Below, in pieces: positions 41,110 through 51,671 of a stretch of DNA of 64,000 nucleotides. The DNA is from Bemisia tabaci (Eukaryota; Arthropoda; Insecta; Hemiptera; Aleyrodidae). The number at the start of each line of letters is the position of its first letter. Within the stretch, counting starts at the first letter, position 1. The notes below the pieces were generated by a model. The model saw nothing but the letters and a program-made list of their open reading frames with translations. It did not search any database and was not told where the DNA came from. The translations under genes and the position numbers were made by a program. Location: NCBI RefSeq assembly GCF_918797505.1, contig NC_092801.1, positions 20,212,116-20,276,115 of the forward strand, read 5' to 3'.

Positions 41110-41590
41110 GCGTCAGCCATGTTGAATATTGTGCAGCATTCAAGTGCGCGAGGGTTGGATGGAACGACTCCTCTTACGAAATATTCACCTGTGCTGTACT
41201 GCCGTGCTAAGGACAAACGCCGTATGAACATTCAATATTTGCCGAATTTCCCCGGATAAAACATGTATTTTTGAGGTAAGGTATACGCATATTTTTCCTT
41301 GAAATTTTCAGATATATTAGACCGTGCACGAAATTGATCGAAAACTTTAAAGAAAAATGTTAAACAGTTTCCTTGAAAATTTAAATTTTATCGGAGGAAA
41401 TTTGGCAACGCCTAAAGGCTCCTACGGCATTTTTCCTTAGCAAGGCAGTATAGTATATCGTTTCCAAAGCGGGAAGCTAAAAAACGCATATTTCTAAGGC
41501 AGACTGTGAAGTTAAGGGTGTATTCTCCGATGCGCTCATCGTGATTTTCAACCGTTTTCTATCATAAACATCTCTTCTTTTTGCTTTCGT
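41110..41590. repeat. Dispersed repeat P, copy 2, interrupted by O
   Basis: GTGCGCGAGGGTTGGATGG, AATATTCACCTGTGC, [O], TATCGTTTCCAAAGCGGG and GATGCGCTCATCGTG. Same order as P copy 1 at 15375-15610. Here TTTTTGCTTTCG continues to AAGTTTGCAATG without the TA-flanked MITE found in copy 1. Confidence 0.87.
41199..41448. mobile_element. Element O, complete, inserted in repeat P
   Basis: 250 bp. CTGCCGTGCTAAGGACAAA and TTTTCCTTAGCAAGGCAG, flanked by TGTA and TATA (one mismatch). P copy 1 has the single site CTGTGCCGTAGTATCG, supporting a 4-bp duplication. Confidence 0.94.
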
Positions 41591-42499
41591 TCAAGTTTGC
41601 AATGAGCCCACTTTATCTGAAAAGTTTATGAAGTTGATAATTCTATAATCAGAGTCGAAAATAGTCCAGACGGAGCAAAAATATTTGACGCAAATCACGT
41701 TAAGAAGTTTGAAGAGGAAGTTTGTCAAACTAAATCTCAGTAGCCGAACAAATTGCTGGACTTGTTGCTCATCAATCATCAATATGCGAGAAATAGCGTG
41801 GACCGTCGAAAAAACTTTCACGGTGTGGGAAGCCAGCTGCCATGCTGGGTTTCTGAGATATTTAGAGTGTAATCGCACCTACCGCAGAGATCTCGTTACA
41901 GGGTTATCAGCACGAACAAAAAAAGCACTGATTGGACAAACATCACAGCAAGACTTTCAAATTCTCACCCTAAAACACCGTTACTTTTAAAAGATAGTTT
42001 CCTCTAAAACCAATGATTTATTTTACAGGCGAGTCTTTAAGACGAGAAAGCGACCAAAATATTTAAAAAACGACTTTGCAACATTTGAGGGTATGAGCGA
42101 TGGTGACACATGTGTTTTGAATATATTTTACGGTCATCCTTTTAATTATTTAAAATTGTTCATAAAGGTTTAAACGCGATTTAAAGACATTGCAAGTTTT
42201 AAATAAATTTTTCAAAATTGAAAAAAAAACATTTTTGTGATATTTACGGGATGGATAAAAAAATAGTTATTGAATTCTTTTTTTCCTCTCTCTTCCTCTC
42301 TCGTTTTACACTTCGAAAAAGTTTTTAAAAACGGGTGTCTTAATAATATTCTTAGAATATTTTGATTTCTCACTTTTAAAACCAAACATAAAACCTTTTT
42401 TTTAACATTTCGAAAACTTTTACTAGAGCCCGAGTTTTTCCGGCAATGACTTGAGAAAATTGTTGAACGATTTACAAAATACTTGTTCCTGAAAGAATA
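41591..42499. other. Unassigned AT-rich DNA
   Basis: Overlapping plus (101 codons) and minus (95 and 112 codons) frames have no recognised motif. A CT-rich tract lies at 42270-42303. No repeat recognised. Confidence 0.4.
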
Positions 42500-42784
42500 A
42501 GCCCTGGATAGACGATCAAATTCCGAACCAATTCCGATTAAAGTAGACATGCTGATGACTGGTGGTCACCATCTACCATCAAATTTTGACGGGCCGCACT
42601 TTTTCGTTCAAAGTAAGATCAGAACGGAGTGCCACCATTCATCATTTCCTGCCACAGGAAACATTTCTGCCAAGTTTTCATTTTAAAATGAAGCAAATTA
42701 ATGAGTTTAAGACTGATGACTTCCGACACTTTGATGCTACTTTGATCGGAATTGGTTCGGGAATTTGATCGTCTATCCAGGGCT
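42500..42784. mobile_element. Element Z, uninterrupted
   Basis: 285 bp. AGCCCTGGATAGACGATC and GATCGTCTATCCAGGGCT; inner arms CCGAACCAATTCCGATTAAA and GATCGGAATTGGTTCGG. It is the empty-site reference for the M insertion at 5364. Confidence 0.93.
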
Positions 42785-43410
42785 ATAGAGTGAGATATTC
42801 AGAAAACAATCTTGTTTTCCGTATGCTATAAGGCAGGGTAAGAGTGGCAATCTCGCTTGCCGCTCCAATAAAGTTATGACCGAAAATTAGCCCACACTCG
42901 CTTGCACATGTCACGGATTTGTCGGGGCCGGCGGATCCGAAGAAATCCGCTTTAAATCAAGACTGAGTAGACGAGGATTGCGAAAACTCACTTTTAATCG
43001 AGAGAGTAAACTCCGGATTAGAAGAAGCCCCGCGCTTCGGAATAACGATTGAAACAAAAATCGAGCGTGGATCTGAATGGCGGAAACGATTTGGGAGTTT
43101 TAGGCGGGTTGGCAACGCTGGGAGGCTGAAGGATGATAAATTTGACCGGGCGGACAATTTGTCGCAAGACTCCCTACAGGCACTCGCCGTTGCCAACTTT
43201 ACGATCAGGCCTAGGAAGTTATCCGATACAAAATTTCTCAATAATGGGAACTCGAAGATAATCGTGGAAATGAAAAGTCAGAACAGGAAGGAGGACTCTC
43301 AGACCTGGATATGAAATGAGATTTTCAGCGAGAAAGGGGTAAATGTGGTATTCTTGAGTAATCATAGAATAATCGAACAAAATCTACTCAAACACTGGTT
43401 TCTCCGTGAA
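42785..43410. other. Unassigned low-copy DNA
   Basis: Moderately GC-rich at 42890-43200; a 94-codon minus frame shows no recognised domain. No repeat recognised. Confidence 0.4.
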
Positions 43411-43699
43411 CAGGGTGTCTAGTTTTTTTTTTCATTTGGGGAAGTCTTGATAAAATCCTGATTTTTCCTGATTTTTGACTGCTAAATCCTGATTTCATAA
43501 TTTTTCCAAATCCTGATGAAATTCTGATTTTTGGCGGAGAAACTTTAGTTTCACGAAAATAGCTCCATAAAAAAATTCGATCGGACGGCCGACTTTTCTC
43601 AAATCCTGATTTTACGACCGATTTTTCCTCAAATCCTGATGGACTTCGAATCCTGATAGAATCGGGAAAATCGGGACAATCCTGATGCTAGACACCCTG
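43411..43699. mobile_element. Element T, complete
   Basis: 289 bp. CAGGGTGTCTAG and CTAGACACCCTG ends (the right arm reads GCTAGACACCCTG). The interior repeats AATCCTGATTTT many times. Same length and order as 53224-53512. Ends resemble U. Confidence 0.9.
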
Positions 43700-44260
43700 G
43701 ACTGAATTTTCAGGAAAAATGGATTCATGCAAAATACACCTTGAGGCATGCTTCAGCTGTTGATTCCCCAAAAATATAATTCGTAAAACCTCAGCTAGGG
43801 CCGAAACCATGCAAACCTGAAAATTAACCGTTCGATTTAACCAACCCTGTATAAACGGTCCCATGGTTCCCTCTCTATGAGGATAGTGAAGATACCATCA
43901 GGGACCCAGGGTTCTCGGATGATTTTCATCTTTCAGGCGATGCTTGGCGCACGTACACAGTTTAAACGCCGAAAAAGTTCCTGACGTTTCATTTATCTGG
44001 TCGATAAAAGCTTCTCTAATATCATGTTTTTAGATCCCAGAAACCACCCAGAATTGACGTAATACAAACTCGAAGAAAAATGATTACTTTATTTTTCGAC
44101 TACTTCCACCTTGAAACGCCTATCTGAAATTTTCGCCCAGTCTCCTCTTTGAGAAATAAGAAAGATAAGAGCACACTCAAAGATTTATAGATGTTGCGAT
44201 CGAGAAGCCCATTTATAAACATTAGTTACCGATAACCTGGAGCGCACATTGACAGTTTTA
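43700..44260. other. Unassigned low-copy DNA
   Basis: No recognised repeat or gene. Confidence 0.4.
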
Positions 44261-44488
44261 AACTGGAAAAAAAAGTTGCTTGGATCTAGAGTCCAGACTC
44301 TTAAAAACTCGACAAGAAAAAAAGCTCTTGATTGAATTGGATTTTTGCTTGAATCGAGAACCAAGTCTCTTAGTTTAAGCGGATTTCCTTTTGATTCAAG
44401 CAAAAAGTCGGTTGAATCAAGAGTATTTTTTCTTGCCATTGTTCTCAAGAGTCTGAACTCTAGATCTAAGCGATTTTTTTTTCCAGTG
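44261..44488. mobile_element. MITE A, diverged
   Basis: 228 bp. AACTGGAAAAAAAAG and TTTTTTTTCCAGTG; GGATCTAGAGTCCAGACTC and complement. Interior AGTTTAAGCGGATTTCC as in family A. Confidence 0.9.
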
Positions 44489-45005
44489 TGATGGGTAATA
44501 TTGGGTTAATATACGCTTGAAGGCGTACAATTCTCGCTCTTAATTGAAAATCGGAAAAGAAATCAACAATGCAGCAGAATATGTTTCGTATCTGCGTATT
44601 TTTTTACTTCCGGTATTGATCCACTTCAATTGATGATTACGACCCGATTCAACTTCGTCGCAAGGGCGTAGAACCGCAAACAGTAGACTCGAGCTAGGTT
44701 ACGTTAGGTCACGCAACTAAATCAACTTCGCAACGACGCGGGAAGTGTCGCATGGAAATGAAGGCGCGTCGCGGCAGAATCGCACAGATTTCTTCTGAAG
44801 CTACAATCATCGAAGAGTTTTGAGTTTCTCTCCTTTCCTCTTTAGTATACTGGGCATGAAAAGCAAATTGATGGCTGTGGTTGACCAATGCGCAACTTTG
44901 TTTTTGACGTTGCAAATTTCCAATCATTTTATGTTTTTTTAAAAGGAAACCAACCGGCCGATTTTCTCGGAGTCTACCCCTCCGGATTGAATGTGAACAG
45001 CAACC
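44489..45005. other. Unassigned low-copy DNA
   Basis: A 111-codon minus frame (44709-45044) has no domain I can name and ends inside J. No repeat recognised. Confidence 0.35.
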
Positions 45006-45546
45006 AGGTGAATGGACCACTAGACAAGGTACGAATTTAAGCAATCTGAAACATGTTTCTTACCCAGAATTTCACATGGAGCACGATTCGCGAACCGAAA
45101 ACTAAAGAAACAAAATCCTAACGAAGATATTAAAGTTTTTATTTCACATTGGTTACGAGGAATTTGAACTGCTCACTCATAAGAAACTCAAAGCTCTACG
45201 TGGGTCAAATCGCCCACTACAACGGTTTCAGCAAGCTTCTCAATCGAGCAATGTTCATTTCCCACCATGTGTTGTTCAAACTATAAGCAATTTGCTACAG
45301 CTGAGCCAAAGCGTCAAGATTGAGGTTGCCAGATTTTTATATCGGAGAGACTGTCATGATAACTTTCAGCGCACCATGTGAATCATGCAGGGCATTGAGT
45401 TTTAATGAGCGAGTGGTTTGAATTCATACATCAGGAATTTTTAAATATCTTCGTAAGGAGTTGATTTCGATAATTTTTGTTGTGCGCATCGTGTTCTACG
45501 TGGGGTTATTGGTTAAAAAACATGATCAGAATGCTGAAATTCGTGC
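45006..45546 (+). repeat. Dispersed repeat J, copy 2
   Basis: ACTAGACAAGGTACGAATTT, CTACGTGGGTCAAATCGC, ACAACGGTTTCAGCAAGC and AGCGTCAAGATTGAGG match 38720-39500. It continues past TCGTAAGGAGTTGATTTCG and leads directly into F. Confidence 0.85.
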
Positions 45547-45705
45547 CTTGTCCTGTGGTTAATTGTGATGTATCGATTGGTATACAATTTAGACATATGG
45601 TGAAGAATCAATTGTTAAGATGTTCGCTGCGAACACCCTGTTTATCGATCCTTTTCCATAGGTTTAAATGATAGATCAATCGATACATCGCAAAGCACGC
45701 CACGC
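45547..45705. mobile_element. MITE F, reversed relative to 63.1 kb
   Basis: TGATGTATCGATTGG, ATGGTGAAGAATCAATTG, CGAACACCCTGTTTATCG, AAGCACGCCACGCCAC. The left terminus is degraded. Confidence 0.88.
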
Positions 45706-45789
45706 CACCGACAGGCACACAAAGGATTTCAAGGATTAGAGATGCGCCAAACGGCTGTTTGAATACCACACTGTGAAATACAGCAGTTA
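45706..45789. repeat. F-flanking segment shared with 63.04-63.12 kb
   Basis: CGACAGGCACACAAAGGATT, GAGATGCGCCAAACGGC and TTTGAATACCACACTGTG are the reverse complement of 63040-63123, where the same F edge follows. Both copies therefore derive from one locus. Confidence 0.9.
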
Positions 45790-45793
45790 CGTA

Positions 45794-46046
45794 CTGCCCT
45801 GCAAAGGAAAAACGCCGTATGAACATTCGAGAGTTGCCAAATTTCCTCCGAAAATTTGTTTATTTGCGAAAGAAGTTATGCATATTTTTTCTTGAAATTT
45901 TCAGATACTTTGTATTCGACTGCGAACGATATTGTCTGAAAAATTGAGAAATAAATATTCATAACTTTCCCAATAAATTCGTATTTTATCAAAGGAAACT
46001 TGGCAACGCATGAAGGCTTATACGGCGTTTTTCCTTAACACGGCAG
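45794..46046. mobile_element. Element O, complete, CGTA duplication
   Basis: 253 bp. CTGCCCTGCAAAGGAAAAA and TTTTTCCTTAACACGGCAG, flanked by CGTA (45790-45793, 46047-46050). Confidence 0.95.
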
Positions 46047-46050
46047 CGTA

Positions 46051-46752
46051 CGGAGATGGAGGTACCTGCGGTTTATATTATCTGGTCAATGAAAGGTTCT
46101 CTATTATTATGATAATTTGAAGATTTAAATTCGTCCTTCAGTAGGTCAAAAATGGTGGTTCCGGTGCAAAATCATGAACACAAATAACAACAGAAACTTA
46201 AAATTTCCACAATACAAATTTTGAAAACAAAATGGCCTCCAGGCGTTAGAAGAAGAGATTCCCGTTTCTGGAACAGATTCCCTGATGTTTCCCTGACATT
46301 TTTCATTCCCTCATGAATCCCAGTTTTTTAGACGCCAAGATTCAGTGCCATCATCGATGATTCAAGAAAAAAGATTTCTTGGCGACAAAGTAAATAATTT
46401 TTATTTTCAGAGTAGGCTTTTCGTTTTTCTGAGGCGCACTACGTCATTCTCGTTCGATTTTAGCTGAGGATCATCCACTTAATTGGCTGTATCTCACGTG
46501 CCCAACAGACCTATTAAAGTTAAATGTGACGCTTATACTGTACGAGTTTACATAATTGAAGACTGTATATGTGATAAAAGTCCGCACCAGGGCCCTTTCG
46601 GAAAATTGATGGCATTACTTTTTGGCGACGGGATGTAACTATCGAATGAACCTATCCACATTTTCGAAAGAGCCCTCGTTTAAATTGGTGGACTCAGTTA
46701 CTGATATTCAAATGGGGAATTCCGTCGAGTCTCTGTGGCGTAAAATCGTTCA
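46051..46752. other. Mostly unassigned; one short fold-back
   Basis: 46255-46330 repeats TTCCCTGA words typical of family V interiors. 46568-46680 has imperfect arms AGGGCCCTTTCGGAAAAT and ATTTTCGAAAGAGCCCT. The rest is unassigned. Confidence 0.5.
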
Positions 46753-46754
46753 AT

Positions 46755-46878
46755 TGGACGTATTTCTGTCAAAAGGAACTAAGTGCATTAAGACATGCGC
46801 CTTGAGACCCATAAGAATACACGCATGATAAGGCTCACGTCATGATGCACATAGTTCCGTTTGACAGAAAATCGTTCA
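46755..46878. mobile_element. MITE H, complete, AT duplication
   Basis: 124 bp. TGGACGTATTTCTGTC and GACAGAAAATCGTTCA, flanked by AT (46753-46754, 46879-46880). Confidence 0.92.
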
Positions 46879-46880
46879 AT

Positions 46881-47252
46881 TTAAGAGCCTCGGGAGCAGG
46901 AGCACTATTAGCACATTGCAATTCCGTTATGATCGTTACTCCGCGCCAAAAAAATGAGTAATAGTGCGCAGAATATCTGGCAAAAAGTCCAACATAAAGC
47001 GTCTGTTCTCAGCATTCGCAGTCAGAATTCCCATACACGAGCATGAAAATTAATGTGCAGCGGTTCCGAAGACTTCAGTTCAGGGTTGCGCCGCAGCGTC
47101 ATGCACCACCTCGAACCGAGATCACGTCTGGCGGTGGAACTATCATTTCGTTGGCCATCGGTTGATACGTAGCTCGTATTGGAATACACGTTTTGATTAG
47201 TTCCTGAAATTTGGAACGTCACTTTGAACAGCCTACTTTATTGTGTTTTCCA
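46881..47252. other. Unassigned low-copy DNA
   Basis: No recognised repeat or gene. Confidence 0.4.
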
Positions 47253-47534
47253 AAGCCCAGTTCACATTATCAAACTTTTCATCCGACATCATTGAACGAA
47301 AAGTTGGATGGAAAGTTGAACTAGAGAACATTTGATTCAATTACCCTCCGTTCAACTTTCTAACCAATTGGATAAAGAGTTGAACGAAAAGTTGAATGTG
47401 ACGTTACATTCAAGTGTCTGTTCAATTTTTCATCAAATTGTCGTTTTCTCGCGTCAGTGTCACACTATCCAACTTTCATGAGACAAGTTGAATCCAAGAG
47501 TTGAATGAAAAGTTTGATTGTGTGAACTGGGCTT
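47253..47534. mobile_element. Fold-back element AAGCCCAGTTCACA
   Basis: 282 bp. AAGCCCAGTTCACATTATC and GATTGTGTGAACTGGGCTT, then AAACTTTTCATCC and GAATGAAAAGTTT. The interior repeats AAAGTTGAA-type words. Single copy; the flanks give no sure duplication. Confidence 0.88.
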
Positions 47535-47615
47535 AGTAAAAAATGGAAATTTCAAACCATAAATCCTACTCTCGGAATTAGGTCGTAGTCGTCCCGTCGG
47601 AAGATTAGAGGTTAG

Positions 47616-47785
47616 TCACGGAGAGGGCAAAGAAAAGAAAGTAGACGAGGAGGAAAGACAGAGAAGAAGAAAGGGAAGAAAAGAAGGGGCGGAGATAGAA
47701 GAGTAGGAAGAGAAGAAGATGAAAAGAAGGAGAAGGAAGAAGGGACGGAGAAGAGATGAAGGAAAGACGAAGTAAAGACGATTGA
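47616..47785 (+). repeat. GA-rich low-complexity tract
   Basis: Almost pure purine for about 170 bp (GAGGAGGAAAGACAGAGAAG-type). Minus-strand frames of 61-93 codons are rich in F, S and L because of this composition and are not genes. Confidence 0.9.
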
Positions 47786-47979
47786 AAAGAACTCCATCTT
47801 TCACCAAAAAGCACACAGAAATAAAGATGAACCATGATATCAAAGTAGCATCATTTTTCAAAATTCTCCACAGAGGAATCACTTTTCTCCATTTCATCCG
47901 AGTTTTCTAATTTGCAAGCAGAGAGGTGGAGGGCGAGAGGGAGGGAGAGAGAGGGAGAGGGGGGGGGGTTAAAAAATCG
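47786..47979. repeat. Unassigned DNA ending in GA/G-rich tract
   Basis: 47922-47968 is GAGAGGTGGAGGGCGAGAGG-like and ends in a ten-base G run. The first part is unassigned. Confidence 0.7.
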
Positions 47980-48264
47980 GAAAAAGTGTTTTAAATCTGT
48001 ACTTTTTATGTGCTTTTCCAGTACATGCTCAAGAAATTCAGTACCTCCTCAACGGAAAAAGTCAGTGCTTTTTCAGTACCTCCATTTGACGAAATTCGAA
48101 AAATTTCAAAATTTTGAATTTCTCGCTCAAATTGCGCCAAAAATGACAGAAAAATTCCGGATCTTCTTGCGGAATTTCTGCACTTTTTCAGTACTTCCGG
48201 ACCGCCCTTAAAAATCAACACTATTCCCGGACTTCCCGGAAATTCCGGACTTGTAGACACCCCG
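47980..48264. mobile_element. Element U, left end unclear
   Basis: Dense in TTTCAGTACCTCC, TTTTTCAGTAC and TTCCGGA words, ending ACTTGTAGACACCCCGG. Inverted relative to the copy at 58204-58514. The left terminus is lost near the G run. Confidence 0.8.
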
Positions 48265-48460
48265 GTAATACTTAAACGACCCTTAACCGAAAACCTTCGG
48301 TGTTCGAAATTTACGAACTTTTTTTCTTCGCCTTCATGCGGTGCGCCAGAAAAAAAAATAAAAGCTGATAGTATGAAAAATAACAAACATTCCAAACCCC
48401 GATACGTGTGTCAGAGAGAACTTTATTTTTGGGACTGGATCCCTGTCGAACGTCTCAATT

Positions 48461-48607
48461 CTTCAATGATCGATTATCGATATATTCCTACTTGAAGCTA
48501 TGGTAAAGAGTTGATTATTAAGGAGTCGCTGCGAACACCTCGTTTATCGATCCTTTTCCATAGGTTTAAATGTTATAACAATCGATACATCGCAAACGCC
48601 TCGCCAC
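48461..48607. mobile_element. MITE F, partial
   Basis: ATGATCGATTATCGATATAT, AAGCTATGGTAAAGAG, CTGCGAACACCTCGTTTATC, CCATAGGTTTAAATG and CGCCTCGCCACTG. The left terminus is missing. Confidence 0.85.
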
Positions 48608-48900
48608 TGGACCGAACTGTTTCAAGTCTGGGCGGGAAAACAACCAGCGATCCGTCCTACGCTGTCCATCCGACGCGACGCTCGGGGCATGTATCAAAAA
48701 TATGAAATCATACTCTCCGCCCCTCCCGCCCAGACGATTCTCGTGGTCGCATTATTTATAAATGGCAGTTCGCGCCTCCAACAGCTGTCGATAGCCTCCC
48801 CCTGTCACCCCCCCTCCGACGAATTGTGGCAGGCGGGCTAAGTGCGCGGTTACGGTCCACCCACGGTCAAATAGTTCTGTTCGTGCGGGAGGATGGGGGA
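48608..48900. promoter_or_regulatory. CpG-richer low-copy island with TATA-like word
   Basis: GC-rich, non-repetitive DNA with a central ATTATTTATAAATGGCAG (48752-48769) flanked by CCCGCCCAGACG and CAACAGCTGTCGA. CAGCTG is an E-box-type word. The combination could be a promoter or enhancer. No transcript or exon can be deduced, so this is speculative. Confidence 0.25.
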
Positions 48901-48985
48901 GGGGGGGGTTAGACAGGGAAAGAAGGGGGGTTAGACAGGGAAAGAAGGGGGGTTAGACAGGGAAAGAAGGGGGGTTGAGGGTTGG
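48901..48985 (+). repeat. 22-bp G-rich minisatellite, about three and a half units
   Basis: GGTTAGACAGGGAAAGAAGG repeats with 22-bp period (TTAGACAG at 48909, 48931, 48953), joined by six-base G runs. G-quadruplex-prone. Confidence 0.93.
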
Positions 48986-49045
48986 TGGCGCTCGGAAATT
49001 CGCAACTTTCATTCTCTTGGGCAGCGTGACTTGGGGGCACGGCCC

Positions 49046-50683
49046 CAGGGTGGCATGAAACGCAAGCAAGAAATGAAAGATTGGAAATTTCAGTGAAATA
49101 TTTCGGAAAATTTCACGAGGCCATGAAATATTTCCCTCGCTATTAAGTCACTATTTTTACATTTTCCGAAACTTGAAAAGGAAACGGTTTTTTTCAATAT
49201 CTTTCATGCATTTCTAAAATTTCATAAAATATTTCAGGTGAAATTTCAAGAATTTATGTTGCCTCGTGAAATTTCAGTGAAATATTTCAGGAAATTTCAC
49301 GAGGCTATGAAATTTTTCATACTTTTCAGCGGCCCAATTGTTGAAATTTTGTGTTCGTCGGGTAGACTTAGATGACATAGGTTAAAAGGCGGGGCGTGCC
49401 TGGTAAAAATTGGCAGTAGAATCTGTGTTCCAAAATACCATAGACCTACAGCCGGCTGTAGGATTTCCAATAGCTTTTATAGCCGGCAACATAATTTCTT
49501 ATAGTCTTTTATAGCCGATGGCGATTAAGCAACAGCCTGGCTATATAGTGTATGCGAAACGTTAGTAATTACGGATGCTAGGATTAAGTGAGTTTTTGGA
49601 CTACCGCTCTCTTTTTGGGCCGTAGTATCTTGATTTATTTTGCAAGTAAAGCTCCGTACTTTTGAAGGATGCCTGCCATTCCTAATATGTTGGAGCGCCT
49701 TCAATTTCGTATGATACTGTGCAATACCTCTGGTGTGAAATAGTTGCTACAAGCGCCGTGGTACGCGGCGGCGCGGCGGGCGGGCAGCCAGCGCTGAACG
49801 CGCATTGGCGCCTACAAACCTAACAGGGATACTTTACGCATTGCGTAATGCGTGAAGTATCCCTGTTAGGTTTGTAGGCGCCAGTGCGCCGCCGCTCCGC
49901 TTTGTGTTAGGCTCTAATATTTAATCTCGTGGAGTCAGCGTTTTTAAACTCATGACTTTGAAATGTTTGCACACTCTGTACGGATTACTCTCATTTTAAT
50001 TGATGAAGAAAAATATGTAGTAAAGGAAAACATAATGTGCGTTTTGTAAATATTAAGGTGATTCCGCACAAACTTAAGGATTTACAAAGCACATGAATTT
50101 CTACACAATTTCTTATAACCTTTTATAGCCGATGGCGAAAAAGCAACATCCAAGCGATAAAGTGTAAAGCCCGGCGAAAGGAACTATAGCCCGGCTGTAT
50201 AATTTTTTATCGCTTCGTGTAGCCCGACCGTATGATTTTTTCCACTTTCTACAGCCAGCTATATGATTTTCTATCGCCTTCTTCAGTCGGCTGTAAGAAC
50301 TCCCATGGTATATTGAAACGCAGCTCCTATCGCCAATTTTCACCAGGGGTGATTGGTCGGCTATATCTTATCGCTGCTTTATCGTACCTTTGTCAGGTGG
50401 AATGGACGACATACTTTCGGAAACGTAAGAGGTGCCTTCAGCTTCAGCTCAGAAATTCCACCCGCTATGTCCAGCTGACGGACACAAAATTTCAACAATC
50501 AGGCTGCAAGGGCTGGAGTATGCAACCCGCAGTCAAACACACAAAAATAGAAGAAAGTCGCGAATTTCCGAAACTTAAAAAGGAACCAGTATTTTTCAAT
50601 ATCTTTCATACATTTCTAAAATTTCAGGAAATATTTCAGGTGAAATTTCGAGAATTTATTTTTCATGAAATTTTGCCACCCTG
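49046..50683. mobile_element. Element X, hAT-like, interrupted by I
   Basis: Ends CAGGGTGGCA and TTTGCCACCCTG, flanked by a perfect 8-bp duplication CACGGCCC (49038-49045, 50684-50691). The body (49046-49398 plus 50348-50683, about 690 bp) is rich in GTGAAATTTCAGTG and AAATATTTCAGG words and has no coding frame. The 8-bp duplication and CAGGG end fit the hAT superfamily. Confidence 0.93.
49399..50347 (+). mobile_element. Element I, complete, inside X
   Basis: About 949 bp. CCTGGTAAAAATTGGC and GCCAATTTTCACCAGG. Direct sub-terminal repeats (ATTTCTTATA, CTTTTATAGCCGATGGCGA) at about 49490-49557 and 50104-50171. Central 76-bp palindrome at 49807-49882. Not coding. Two further copies at 54654 and 60903. 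Confidence 0.93.
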
Positions 50684-50691
50684 CACGGCCC

Positions 50692-51153
50692 CTCTGCATT
50701 TACGGCCAACAGTTTTGATTGCGCTATCTTTAAGTGGCTGTCCGTAAAAACGCGATTGGCCGCTCATAAAATACGTAACGCTCTCGTGGGGTGGGGGTCG
50801 AGGAGAGCGTCACGCAGTCTTGTTTTTATGAGGTAAAGGATAAGGACATACGTCAAAAAAGCGTGTTGTGAAAATGTTGCTTCTTCATGATTATCCAAAA
50901 ATCTACCAGAATAGCAAATAGTTAGCTTCCAACCAAATAATTGTTTATTTTAAAGGACAATGATTGTTTAAATTTGAATACTGTACATATATTAAGTATT
51001 TTTAAAAGAGAAGGAGAAGTTGCACAATTTTGAAAACAGTGTTTCCGTGCTGGTTCCTTTTTGCTAACTGCAATCCGATGTCAGTCAATCTTCCTGCTAC
51101 GCTCATTTTGATTTTTAAGCCTTTTGCATCAAGAAACAACTTTTCTTTTCAGT
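50692..51153. other. Unassigned; N-type end near 51.05 kb
   Basis: GGTTCCTTTTTGCTAACTGC at about 51050 resembles an N right arm. Otherwise low-copy. Confidence 0.4.
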
Positions 51154-51161
51154 CTAGCAAG

Positions 51162-51325
51162 CAGTGGCGTGGCGTGCTTTGCGATCCATCGATTGATCGG
51201 CCATTTTAACCTATGGAAAAGCATCGATAAACAGGGTGTTCGCAGCAAACACCTTAATAATCGATTATTTACCACAGCTTCAAATGGGGAAATATCGATG
51301 GATCGCAAAGCACGCCACGCGACTG
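51162..51325. mobile_element. MITE F, complete, perfect 8-bp duplication
   Basis: 164 bp. CAGTGGCGTGGCGTGC and GCACGCCACGCGACTG, flanked by CTAGCAAG (51154-51161, 51326-51333). Inner arms TTTGCGATCCATCGAT and ATCGATGGATCGCAAA. Ends and duplication are those of hAT MITEs. Confidence 0.96.
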
Positions 51326-51336
51326 CTAGCAAGTAT

Positions 51337-51671
51337 CAGAGTCACTTTATACTGAGAGTTAAGGCAACCCCCCCCCCCCCCCCCCACCCCCCTCATGGAG
51401 TCACAAACGGGAATAAAGATTAGACAAATTGACAGTTTTTCTTAATCTTTGATCGGCCCATTCTCAAATTCCTCTCTCCGTTCCTTCTCTCATTCCGTTT
51501 GTTTTGTTCCTTGCCGAACCCGTAATTCCCCGGCCCATTCCAGATTATAATATTTGCAATTGGTGAAAATGGTATCTGTATTCCCGTGCGTGACACTGCG
51601 AAGGCCTAAAATACGGGAACCAATCAAGAATGGATTCACATTTTCTTTACTCTCAGTATACAAGGACTCTA
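51337..51671. mobile_element. Element L, complete but diverged
   Basis: About 335 bp. CAGAGTCACTTTATACTGAG and CTCAGTATACAAGGACTCTA; CACAAACGGGAATAAAG in the left arm. A C-run of about 17 bases at 51368-51384 expands the left arm. Starts three bases after the F duplication. Confidence 0.85.

Noticed and set aside
48006..48395. 129-codon minus-strand frame
   Set aside because: Most of it is element U word repeats read backwards. No domain is visible.
49490..50171. Direct repeats in element I as LTRs
   Set aside because: They are only about 68 bp, lie inside inverted ends, do not begin TG and end CA in matching form, and enclose no retroviral-type frame or primer site that I can see.
50232..50747. 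171-codon frame, the longest in the window
   Set aside because: It runs from the end of element I through element X and its flank. The sequence is explained by the two elements and shows no protein motif.
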